Part shown: positions 55,415-64,000 of the stretch, piece after piece
Position numbering within the stretch: position 1 is the first letter of the stretch
Layout of the letters: each line of letters starts with the position of its first letter
Assembly: GCF_028771845.1 (NCBI RefSeq)
Contig: NZ_CP118270.1
Location: 2,542,001-2,606,000 of the forward strand
Direction: 5' to 3'
From: Paenibacillus marchantiae
Lineage (GTDB): Bacteria > Bacillota > Bacilli > Paenibacillales > Paenibacillaceae
Length of the DNA stretch: 64,000 nt
The notes under the pieces: model-generated
Told to the model about the DNA's origin: nothing
Seen by the model: the letters and a program-made list of their open reading frames with translations, nothing else
The model's database searches: none
Translations under genes and position numbers: made by a program

Positions 55415-57373
55415 TTATTCCAAAGCTAATTCTTCCCACTCTTCATAAGCCTTGGCAAGTTGAAGCTTGTGATCTTCCGCTTTCTCCTGAAGCTCTTGCA
55501 GCTTCATGTAGTCCTGATATATTTCAGGCAGAGCCATCTGAGCCTCAAGCTCTGTAATCTCCGTTTCCAGCTTCGCAATCTGTTGTTCCAGAGCTTCCTG
55601 CTTGCGTTGCCGGTTACGTTCTTCGCGCTTGGCCTGCTTGTCCGCTTCGAATGAGGCGGCACCGGATTTTTCGGTTGCGGATAGACCTGGATCAGATTTG
55701 GCTGAGTTTTTGTTAGAGGCCTGGCGTGCTTCAGCAGCTTCGCGCGCAATATCTTCAAGCTCCTGTTTCTTCTCTACATAATCATCATAATTGCCGAGGT
55801 AATGCTCTGTTCCGCCGGGATGCAGCTCGACAATACGTTCAGCCATTTTATTGAGGAAATACCGGTCATGCGAGATGAACAGCAATGTGCCCTCATAGTC
55901 CATCAGCGCCGCTTCAAGCACTTCTTTGGCGAACAGGTCGAGATGGTTCGTAGGCTCATCCAGAATGAGCATATTGGCTTCCTTGAGCATGAGCTTGGAG
56001 AGGGAGACACGAGCTTTTTCTCCACCGCTAAGAGATGAGATCTTTTTGAGTACATCATCTCCACTGAACAGGAAGTTGCCTAGCACCGTACGAATCCGTG
56101 ATTCTTCCATGCCTGGATATGCGCTCCACAGTTCTTCCAATACGGTATTGGAAGGATTAAGTCCCGTCTGCTCCTGATCATAATAGCCAATCTGCACCTT
56201 GGTACCCCATTGGATCTCACCGCTTACAGGACGCAAACTTCCGGTGAGGCATTTGAGCAAGGTAGATTTTCCGATACCGTTCGGACCGATCAAAGCAACC
56301 GTTTCCCCGCGTCTTAGATCAAAAGATACATTGCGGAATAACGGCGAAGCCTCATCGTAGGCAACGGAAAGCTGATCCACACGGAGCACTTCCTTGCCGG
56401 ACATCACAGCCGGTTCGAACGAGAAATGAGCTTTCTTCAAATCTCCCATCGGTTTGTCGAGTCGATCCATCTTGTCGAGTGCCTTGCGGCGGCTCTGTGC
56501 CCGTTTGGTTGTTGAAGCACGGACGATATTCTTCTGAACAAACTCCTCCATCTTGGAGATTTCATCCTGTTGTTTCTCGTATTGCTTCATCTGGCTTTCG
56601 TACTCGGCAGCTTTCAGTTCCATGTACCGGCTGTAATTGCCCGTATATTTTTTGGAGCGGTGCCGTTCGATCTCCACGATGTTCGTTACAAGCCGATCAA
56701 GGAAATACCGGTCATGAGATACAACCAGCAGGGCGCCAGAATAACCTCTCAGGTAATCTTCGAGCCACGTCAGGGTGGCGATATCGAGATAGTTGGTAGG
56801 CTCGTCCAGCATTAGCAGGTCAGGGGCCTGAAGCAAAATGCGAGCAAGCGCAAGACGTGTCTTTTGCCCGCCGCTCAGTGTGGCAATCTGGGTATCTGGT
56901 GAGAATTCACCGAAGCCCATCCCGTGCAGTACACTGCGAATGCGGGTTTCCATTTCATAACCGCCATGATCCTTGAACCAGTCCGAGCGTTTCGCATAAC
57001 GCTCAAGCAGATCGGCATACTTTTTTTCATCTTCCATTTGCGCGGGATCAGCAATATCCTGTTCCATCTGACGCAAATCTGCTTCCGCCTGAGTCAGGTG
57101 GCCGAATACGTTCATCATTTCTTCCCATATGGAGCGATCGGATTGCAGTCCGCTGTTCTGAGCGAGGTAACCAAGCGTTGTTTCCTTGGATTTGAAAATT
57201 TGTCCACCATCGTAGGACATTTCTCCAGCCACAATTTTGAGTAAAGTGGATTTCCCTGCGCCGTTAACACCAACGAGTCCGATGCGCTCGCGTTCTAATA
57301 TTTGTAAGTTCACGCCGTCCAGGATTGGATCGACACCAAAACGTTTGATAATTCCGGATACTTGCAGCAGCAT
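55415..57373 (-). CDS. ABC-F family ATPase (YdiF-like)
   Basis: Soluble 652-residue ATPase with two ABC domains and no membrane part; ABC-F proteins act on ribosomes. Walker A GVNGAGKSTLLK and GPNGIGKSTLLK, signatures LSGGQKTRLALARIL and LSGGEKARVSLSKLM, a linker rich in charged residues between them, and a C-terminal coiled coil (EQQIAKLETEITELEAQM). I chose ATG 57373 after GGAGGAA; ATG 57391 overlaps that site. It keeps the ydiF position next to the t6A genes but on the opposite strand to them. Confidence 0.9.
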   Translation of the reverse strand: MLLQVSGIIKRFGVDPILDGVNLQILERERIGLVGVNGAGKSTLLKIVAGEMSYDGGQIFKSKETTLGYLAQNSGLQSDRSIWEEMMNVFGHLTQAEADLRQMEQDIADPAQMEDEKKYADLLERYAKRSDWFKDHGGYEMETRIRSVLHGMGFGEFSPDTQIATLSGGQKTRLALARILLQAPDLLMLDEPTNYLDIATLTWLEDYLRGYSGALLVVSHDRYFLDRLVTNIVEIERHRSKKYTGNYSRYMELKAAEYESQMKQYEKQQDEISKMEEFVQKNIVRASTTKRAQSRRKALDKMDRLDKPMGDLKKAHFSFEPAVMSGKEVLRVDQLSVAYDEASPLFRNVSFDLRRGETVALIGPNGIGKSTLLKCLTGSLRPVSGEIQWGTKVQIGYYDQEQTGLNPSNTVLEELWSAYPGMEESRIRTVLGNFLFSGDDVLKKISSLSGGEKARVSLSKLMLKEANMLILDEPTNHLDLFAKEVLEAALMDYEGTLLFISHDRYFLNKMAERIVELHPGGTEHYLGNYDDYVEKKQELEDIAREAAEARQASNKNSAKSDPGLSATEKSGAASFEADKQAKREERNRQRKQEALEQQIAKLETEITELEAQMALPEIYQDYMKLQELQEKAEDHKLQLAKAYEEWEELALE

Positions 57374-57651
57374 AAAATTAAGTTCCTCCATAGGTCCAGT
57401 TCTTGATATGACAACTATATCCCAGTTTACATGAAATACAGAGCAAATGCACCGATTAGGAGTGCTTGGGGCGTGTAGTCTTTTTGGTCAATCAATGATA
57501 AACTGAAAGAAGGCATGTTAATACATGAGGATTTTGCAGAAAATGAATCATTTTAACGATTCCAACACGATGACAACTGGTGCATAACATATAAATGGTT
57601 TTAATTGAGAGCTAGTTTACCTTCCCGATCAACAGGAGGTTATTCAAGGAC

Positions 57652-58290
57652 ATGCAGGATCATACGGAACAGAAAATCCGTCTTCGTTCCAAGCTGAGAC
57701 AGAGCCGGGATCTGATGGATGAAAGCATGCGTCAGCAGGCGATGAGTGAGATTAATGATGTGACGAAACGGGAGCTGGAGCGCCTTAGACGGGACAAATG
57801 GAAGCTGGGGAACAAGCGGCTTATGATTTTCAGCTATTTGTCTTATGGAAGCGAAGCATCTACAGCTTTTTTATTTGAAGAAGGCTGGAAGCATGGAGAT
57901 CAGATGCTCGCGCCGAAAGTGCTGACGAATCCGGCTCGCATGGAATTGCGACGTGTCATGGGTGAACAGGATATTCAGCCGGGAATATGGGGGATACCTG
58001 AACCCAAGGATTCCTCTGAAGTGCTGCAACCTGAAAGCTGGCCGGATATTGATCTTATCATCGTACCGGGGCTGGGATATGACCTTCATGGAGGGCGCAT
58101 TGGTTATGGCGGCGGTTATTATGATCGTTTTGCAGAGACACTTGCAGCGAAATGTGCGATGACGGACAAAAGGCCACGGATGGCTGCATTGGTATTGCCA
58201 GGCCAGCTACAGGATGAAATTCCGATGGACCCACTTGATCTGCGAATTGATCTGTTGATAACAACCGAAGGTATATTACATATCGTATAA
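57652..58290 (+). CDS. 5-formyltetrahydrofolate cyclo-ligase
   Basis: ATP-dependent conversion of 5-formyl-THF to 5,10-methenyl-THF. 212 residues: KIRLRSKLRQSRDLMD at the start, EPKDS in the middle, the C-terminal VPGLGYDLHGGRIGYGGGYYDRF that binds ATP and folate. AGGAGG lies twelve bases upstream of the ATG, a slightly wide gap. Starts a run with moaC and moaB. Confidence 0.9.
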   Translation: MQDHTEQKIRLRSKLRQSRDLMDESMRQQAMSEINDVTKRELERLRRDKWKLGNKRLMIFSYLSYGSEASTAFLFEEGWKHGDQMLAPKVLTNPARMELRRVMGEQDIQPGIWGIPEPKDSSEVLQPESWPDIDLIIVPGLGYDLHGGRIGYGGGYYDRFAETLAAKCAMTDKRPRMAALVLPGQLQDEIPMDPLDLRIDLLITTEGILHIV

Positions 58291-58305
58291 AGGGTTGTGA
58301 TGTGA

Positions 58306-58809
58306 TTGAATTCAGAAACGAATAACGACCAGGCTTCCGGCAATAAACTGACTCATTTTAATGAACAGGGACGAGCTCGGATGGTTGATATTTCGGGTAA
58401 GGAAAGTACCGTGCGTACAGCTGTTGCGGTATCCAAAGTGACGATGAGTCCGGCTACGCTTGAAGCGATTCGGGAGGGCCGAATCGGCAAAGGTGACGTT
58501 CTGGCTGTGGCTCAAATTGCGGGTATTCAGGGCGCCAAGAAAACGTCGGACTGGATTCCGATGTGCCATCCATTGGCATTGACGGGTGTGGATATTCGTT
58601 TTCATGACAACGGTGTCGATGAATTGCAGATTGAAGTTACGGTCAAAACCGAAGGAAAGACAGGTGTCGAGATGGAGGCGCTCACGGCGGCGTCGGCTGC
58701 GGCACTGACGATCTATGACATGTGTAAAGCCATGCAAAAAGATATGATTATCGGTCCAACCATGCTTAATTCCAAGAGTGGTGGCAAAAACGGCGATTTC
58801 AGCCGATAA
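58306..58809 (+). CDS. moaC: Cyclic pyranopterin monophosphate synthase
   Basis: Molybdenum cofactor synthesis, second step, forming cPMP with MoaA. 167 residues: [19 protein letters not shown], the active-site [20 protein letters not shown] and [16 protein letters not shown], ending [24 protein letters not shown] start; the ribosome site AAAGGG is rather far. No moaA in the window. Confidence 0.93.
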   Translation: MNSETNNDQASGNKLTHFNEQGRARMVDISGKESTVRTAVAVSKVTMSPATLEAIREGRIGKGDVLAVAQIAGIQGAKKTSDWIPMCHPLALTGVDIRFHDNGVDELQIEVTVKTEGKTGVEMEALTAASAAALTIYDMCKAMQKDMIIGPTMLNSKSGGKNGDFSR

Positions 58810-58846
58810 GGGACATTTATTTTCATAGAGGAGAAGGGTGATCTTT

Positions 58847-59332
58847 ATGGTGTGGAGAACAGCAATCCTGACAGCCAGCGACAAAGGGGCCCGCGGGGAA
58901 CGTGAGGATACGAGTGCCCAAGTGATCCGGGAACTTGTGGAAGAAGAACTGGGTGGGGAAATCGTGGAGTACCGCATCGTTCCGGATGAACCCGATGAGA
59001 TTATTGCGGCTTTGATTGAAATGACAGATTATTTTCACGCTGATTTGGTATTGACCACTGGGGGAACGGAGCTTGCGATTCGTGATATTACTCCAGAAGC
59101 GACCCGGCGGGTTATTGAACGGGAAGTTCCAGGCATGGCTGAAGCCATGAGATACAGTGTTATGGGCAAGAATCGTTCTGCCATGCTGTTCCGAGGCGTA
59201 TGCGGCATTCGCGGACGTACATTGATTGTCAACCTGCCAGGTACACCGAAGGGTGTGCATGAGCATTTGGCGGCCATTATGGACCAGCTTCCGGAAGCAT
59301 TGTTAATGGTTACGGGTCAGTTCAAGCAATAA
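58847..59332 (+). CDS. moaB: Molybdenum cofactor biosynthesis protein MoaB/MogA
   Basis: Molybdopterin adenylyltransferase family. 161 residues with AILTASDKGARGEREDTS, LTTGGTELAIRDITPEAT and LPGTPKGVHEHLA. ATG 58847 after GAGGAGAAGGG. Follows moaC at 37 bases, so probably one operon. In Bacillus this place is held by rex (ydiH). Confidence 0.88.
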   Translation: MVWRTAILTASDKGARGEREDTSAQVIRELVEEELGGEIVEYRIVPDEPDEIIAALIEMTDYFHADLVLTTGGTELAIRDITPEATRRVIEREVPGMAEAMRYSVMGKNRSAMLFRGVCGIRGRTLIVNLPGTPKGVHEHLAAIMDQLPEALLMVTGQFKQ

Positions 59333-59416
59333 GGGTGAAACAGCTATAGTAGCAGGTGTGAATTAAGCAGGAAAAATGATTGGATGTCGGGGTCTCTTTT
59401 GTGAATAATGTGGGTT

Positions 59417-59432
59417 ATGTAAGTGGTTACAT
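59417..59432. promoter_or_regulatory. Palindrome upstream of tatA
   Basis: ATGTAA-GTGG-TTACAT, a perfect 6-bp inverted repeat. It falls between a weak -35 (TTATGT) and TATGAT at 59439-59444, so a regulator could bind. No regulator assigned. Confidence 0.3.
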
Positions 59433-59534
59433 CTATGGTATGATTGACATAATTCAAAATGAAGCAAAGACATCCATGACCTTATGGCCTAGCGTGTGCA
59501 TCTTTGAAGCTTGAAACGAGGAGGAATAATATCA

Positions 59535-59783
59535 ATGTTAAGTTCCATTGGACCAACAGGTTTTATTTTGCTGGCCGTTATCGCGTTGCTTTTGTTTGGA
59601 CCCAACAAGCTTCCGGAATTGGGGCGGGCCGTCGGACGCACTTTCCGTGAATTCAAAGAAGGCGCACGTGAGATTATTGCGGATGATGATTCATCCAGTC
59701 GCAAGGAGCAGGAAAAGGCGAAGCCGCTGGCATCTGAAACTGCATCTGCAGACAAGCCTGAGGACAAACGCCTGCCGGAATAA
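59535..59783 (+). CDS. tatA: Sec-independent protein translocase TatA
   Basis: Pore-forming subunit of the twin-arginine translocase. 82 residues: one N-terminal helix (FILLAVIALLLFGPNKLPELG, the FGPNKLPELG hinge being diagnostic), an amphipathic helix (RAVGRTFREFKEGARE) and a polar tail. ATG 59535 follows GAGGAGG. A terminator hairpin separates it from tatC. Confidence 0.92.
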   Translation: MLSSIGPTGFILLAVIALLLFGPNKLPELGRAVGRTFREFKEGAREIIADDDSSSRKEQEKAKPLASETASADKPEDKRLPE

Positions 59784-59807
59784 CTTTGACGGCAATGAAA
59801 GAGAAAT

Positions 59808-59829
59808 CCCTTCCTGCCGGAAGGGTTTT
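59808..59829 (+). terminator. Intrinsic terminator between tatA and tatC
   Basis: CCCTTCC (59808-59814), TGCC loop, GGAAGGG (59819-59825), then TTTT. The next gene has no obvious separate promoter, so partial read-through would give more TatA than TatC. Confidence 0.7.
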
Positions 59830-59861
59830 GTATTTTAAGCTGGCAACAATGGGGGGCAGGC

Positions 59862-60644
59862 ATGACGCAGCAGAAGGAAGAAATGACGCTTACAGAACAT
59901 TTGAGTGAGCTGCGCAAGCGGTTGATTTATGTGTTGAGTATTTTTATTTTGGGGCTGGTGGCAGGCTTTCTGGTGGCGGACCCGGTGTATCAATATCTGA
60001 CGAAGGCAGAGACCGCTCAGGGCTTTGTACTGCATGCATTCTCGTTCTGGGACGGGATTGGCATCTACATGAAGATTGCTGGACTGTTCTCACTGGTCAT
60101 CACGCTGCCGTTTACGGTGTTTCAGCTCTGGAAGTTTGTCAGTCCAGGTCTCAGGCCGCGTGAGCGAAAAGCCACGTTGAAGTATGTACCTTATGTATTT
60201 CTGTTATTTCTGATCGGGTTAGCTTTCTCCTATTACGTTGTTTTCCCGATGGCACTTTCTTTTACTTCATCGATTACGGAAAAAATGGGGCTTGTCGAGA
60301 CTTACGGAATGAAGCAGTATTTCAGTTTTTTGTTTGGCATTGTACTGCCGGTATCCCTGTTGTTCGAACTTCCGTTAATCATTATGTTCCTGACAGGACT
60401 GCGCATATTGAATCCCATCCGGCTTCGCAAAATGCGCAGAGTCGCTTATTTTGTCCTGATTTTCATTGCGGTTGTGGTTACACCGCCTGACTTTATTTCC
60501 GATTTTCTTGTGATGATTCCTTTGCTCCTGTTATATGAGATCAGTGTGTTTCTGTCTGGCTTTGTGTATCGCAAACAGCTTGCAGCTGATGCAGAGGCTG
60601 AATCCCGTTACATCCGTGCCGAGGATAAGCAGAGCGCAGTATAA
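59862..60644 (+). CDS. tatC: Sec-independent protein translocase TatC
   Basis: Receptor subunit that binds twin-arginine signal peptides. 260 residues, six helices; starts MTLTEHLSELRKRLIYVLSIF (the HLSELRKR motif), later FWKFVSPGLRPRERK-like loop (LWKFVSPGLRPRERKATLKY), and VVTPPDFISDFLVMIPLLLLYE. ATG 59862 after GGGGGGCAGG. Longer C-terminal tail than usual by a few residues. Confidence 0.93.
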   Translation: MTQQKEEMTLTEHLSELRKRLIYVLSIFILGLVAGFLVADPVYQYLTKAETAQGFVLHAFSFWDGIGIYMKIAGLFSLVITLPFTVFQLWKFVSPGLRPRERKATLKYVPYVFLLFLIGLAFSYYVVFPMALSFTSSITEKMGLVETYGMKQYFSFLFGIVLPVSLLFELPLIIMFLTGLRILNPIRLRKMRRVAYFVLIFIAVVVTPPDFISDFLVMIPLLLLYEISVFLSGFVYRKQLAADAEAESRYIRAEDKQSAV

Positions 60645-60966
60645 CAAGAGAGATCCATCTGATTGTTATGACTATGATAATCTTGTATGGTGCCCATCCC
60701 GGGATAAGGAGACCAGTTCTTACCCGGGAACTAAAGGGAGACAAGCTTTTACGGTTATATATTCTGATGGACGGGACAGGCAGGCATATTATGTTCAACA
60801 ATGGATACAATGGAAAAGGGCTGCCTGAGAACGATGCAGGAGGACTTACGGATTCTGTGGAATAAGTTAATGAGGTATTATGGCATTTACGCAGGCCAAT
60901 CGGGAGTTTTTTGGCTGGGTTGGTGTAAATACAACGTAAAATCTCGCAGGAATTCATGAAAAGGAC
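60645..60966. other. Intergenic region before groES, no convincing gene
   Basis: A 322-base stretch up to the groES promoter. A stem CCCGGGATAAG/CTTACCCGGG at 60698-60728 is the main structure, without a T-run. Short reading frames are present in two phases but have poor starts and no family resemblance. Confidence 0.4.
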
Positions 60967-61034
60967 TTGAAATCATGCTTCAAGTTGAAGTATCATAAAG
61001 TTGGTTGTTAGCACTGAACACTGTCGAGTGCTAA
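60967..61034 (+). promoter_or_regulatory. groESL promoter with CIRCE operator
   Basis: TTGAAA (60967-60972), 18-base spacer, TATCAT (60991-60996), then CIRCE: TTAGCACTG (61008-61016), nine bases, GAGTGCTAA (61026-61034). One base of the left arm departs from the consensus. CIRCE binds the heat-shock repressor HrcA. Confidence 0.9.
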
Positions 61035-61093
61035 TACATATGGCTACAACCTACAATGTAACGTTATATAATTTCAAAAGGAGGCTATTTTTC

Positions 61094-61375
61094 ATGATCA
61101 GACCTTTAGGTGAACGCGTATTGGTAGAACCACTGGAGCAAGAGCAAACAACTTCTTTCGGGATCGTACTGCCGGACTCCGCTAAAGAAAAACCGCAAGA
61201 GGGTAAAATTATTGCTGTTGGCGCAGGAGTATTGAAAGACGGAGTACGTGTAGCTCTGGAAGTGAAAGAAGGAGATCGCGTTATTTTCTCCAAATATGCC
61301 GGTACAGAAATCAAGTTCGAAGGTAAAGAATATTTGATTATGAAAGAAAGCGATATTCACGCGATTCTCGACTAA
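61094..61375 (+). CDS. groES: Co-chaperonin GroES
   Basis: 93-residue heptameric lid of the GroEL chaperonin. [14 protein letters not shown] at the start, the mobile loop around [24 protein letters not shown] residues, and [23 protein letters not shown] at the end. ATG 61094 after AAAGGAGG. Heat-shock control by CIRCE upstream. Confidence 0.96.
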   Translation: MIRPLGERVLVEPLEQEQTTSFGIVLPDSAKEKPQEGKIIAVGAGVLKDGVRVALEVKEGDRVIFSKYAGTEIKFEGKEYLIMKESDIHAILD

Positions 61376-61434
61376 TTCAAATTTTAATCGGTTAACCGAA
61401 CCATATAGCAACACCATTTTACACAATATACTAG

Positions 61435-63081
<1,647 letters not shown>

Positions 63082-63117
63082 TAAAGGTGTAAAAACCTTT
63101 TGTAATGCCGATAGATG

Positions 63118-63142
63118 AAGGCTCCCGAAAGGGAGCCTTTTT
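63118..63142 (+). terminator. Intrinsic terminator of groESL
   Basis: AAGGCTCCC, loop GAAA, GGGAGCCTT, then a T-run. A smaller AAAGG/CCTTT hairpin at 63083-63101 precedes it. Confidence 0.9.
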
Positions 63143-63172
63143 TCATTTACTAAGATCGAGGGAGGAAATCAT

Positions 63173-63409
63173 TTGAGAAAGGGTACGAAGTGGACATTGT
63201 GGATTCTGGGCTTGATGCTCGCTGCAATTTTTATCAACTTCTATATGAATCTATATAGCTTTGCTTATGCGCTGATTACCGTGCTTTTACTTGTATTTAT
63301 GGGATGGGGGTTCTTAGCCAAGTTAAAGAACGACGTTCGACAGCATGAAGATCATCATAGAAGAGAGCATCAAACTGCGATTGATGACATCGATCAATAC
63401 ACCAGGTAA
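63173..63409 (+). CDS. Small membrane protein of unknown function (78 aa)
   Basis: Two predicted helices (about residues 6-25 and 28-48) and a charged, His-rich cytoplasmic tail (RQHEDHHRREHQ). TTG start six bases after GGGAGGAAA. Conserved-looking but I do not recognise the family. Own terminator follows. Confidence 0.65.
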   Translation: MRKGTKWTLWILGLMLAAIFINFYMNLYSFAYALITVLLLVFMGWGFLAKLKNDVRQHEDHHRREHQTAIDDIDQYTR

Positions 63410-63473
63410 AACTAACCAGCATATCAGGAATAGCATTAAAGATACGTTACAAGCAAACTAGGATTAAATGAGT

Positions 63474-63499
63474 AAAGGCTCCCGTGAGGGAGTCTTTTT
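63474..63499 (+). terminator. Intrinsic terminator
   Basis: AAAGGCTCCC, GTGA loop, GGGAGTCTT with one G-T, then TTTT. It resembles the groESL terminator 350 bases upstream in sequence. Confidence 0.8.
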
Positions 63500-63617
63500 A
63501 ATTTTGATTAGTATGATGATAGTCTCTTCTATTGCTAAATAGACAGTAGTTAAGTAAAATAAACATATGAATAATTGCTCATATATTAATACATAAGCGA
63601 TATTGGAGATGATACAT

Positions 63618-64000
63618 ATGTATGATGTATTAGTTATCGGGGCTGGGCAAGCAGGCTTGGCGGCAGGTTACTATCTTCAACAGTCGGGGTTAACCTTTTT
63701 AATCGTTGACGCTGTCTCATCTGTCGGGGAATCTTGGCGTAAACGGTACGACTCCTTGCGTCTTTTTACCCCACGAATGTATGACGGATTACCCGGAATG
63801 CCTCTTAGTGGAAATAAAAATAGCCTGCCAAGCAAGGATGAAATTGCAGATTATTTTGAAAACTATGCTAAACAAATGGAGCTTCCAATAAAGTTAAACT
63901 GTTCAATCTCTCGTCTCTCGAAACGAGATGAGATGTTCTATGCTGAAACCAATGATGGAATGATAGAAGCGCGCAATATTATCGTTGCGACGGGACCTTT
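63618..64000 (+). CDS. FAD/NAD(P)-binding monooxygenase-like protein (5' part)
   Basis: Flavoprotein truncated by the window end after 127 codons. DVLVIGAGQAGLAAGYYL at the N-terminus is the FAD-binding GxGxxG motif; ESWRKRYDSLRLFTP is typical of the CzcO/flavin-containing monooxygenase group, and IIVATGP begins the ATG motif. ATG 63618 after GGAG. Role unknown: oxidation of a small organic molecule or a metal-related function. Confidence 0.8.
   Translation, partial: MYDVLVIGAGQAGLAAGYYLQQSGLTFLIVDAVSSVGESWRKRYDSLRLFTPRMYDGLPGMPLSGNKNSLPSKDEIADYFENYAKQMELPIKLNCSISRLSKRDEMFYAETNDGMIEARNIIVATGP

Noticed and set aside
59398..59420. Possible Rex box before tatA
   Set aside because: Only one half (TTGTGAATAAT) fits; the second half does not follow.
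60535..60865. Two short overlapping frames between tatC and groES
   Set aside because: Poor ribosome sites, overlap with each other and with tatC, no recognisable domain, and a strong hairpin inside.

Overview
The window looks like chromosome from a Paenibacillus-type, spore-forming Firmicute. Supporting signs are moderate GC with strong Shine-Dalgarno sites, frequent TTG/GTG starts, spore genes (an H-type SASP, a GerB-type germination permease, a SleB-like cell wall hydrolase, Ku/LigD repair), T-box leaders, a CIRCE-controlled groESL, and a gene order from tsaE to groEL that follows the ydi-groE region of Bacillus subtilis. No rRNA, tRNA or CRISPR was seen. One IS3-family insertion sequence is present.

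Layout. 1-13.4 kb: a D-2-hydroxyacid dehydrogenase, an RNA cyclic phosphodiesterase, a SleB-like hydrolase, a glycolipid glycosyltransferase, a TetR/YhgE pair with matching inverted-repeat operators, and the large glutamate synthase subunit behind a long leader. 13.5-14.8 kb: an apparently intact IS3-family element that has landed in the loop of an intrinsic terminator. 14.8-34.8 kb: an XRE regulator, then a rightward exopolysaccharide (EPS) operon of about 19 kb. It encodes a phosphatase/co-polymerase/tyrosine kinase control set, a candidate EAR-type antitermination RNA, GalU, an initiating transferase, a UDP-xylose-synthase-like enzyme, five GT4 glycosyltransferases, Wzy, Wzx, ManC, UDP-glucose dehydrogenase, an LCP ligase, a VanZ-like protein and a membrane-anchored protein. 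It ends at a strong terminator.

34.8-43 kb: a Cys-rich small protein with an ABC exporter, whose promoter carries the same palindrome as the EPS promoter, then an AI-2E-type exporter, a CNNM/CorC protein, cardiolipin synthase and a YitT protein. 43-49.2 kb: DNA end-joining functions (separate LigD polymerase and ligase genes, Ku) mixed with spore genes and a VOC dioxygenase. 49.3-63.1 kb: tsaE-tsaB-rimI-tsaD, two tandem leucine T-boxes with leuA, a DnaA-box cluster, an ABC-F ATPase, 5-formyl-THF cyclo-ligase, moaC, moaB, tatA-tatC and groES-groEL. The window ends inside a flavin monooxygenase-like gene.

The most interesting signals are regulatory. (i) The palindrome GATACA-N3-TGTATC occurs at two TTGACA-N17-TAAATT promoters, one driving the EPS side and one the Cys-rich/ABC unit, with an XRE gene beside the first. 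(ii) A candidate EAR RNA lies directly after the tyrosine kinase gene. (iii) Two CTC-specifier T-boxes lie in series before a single leuA. (iv) Four perfect DnaA boxes sit in about 230 bp at the same place, relative to tsaD and the ABC-F gene, as a DnaA-box cluster recalled from B. subtilis. (v) The TetR/YhgE pair shares a TGACC-N13-GGTCA operator.
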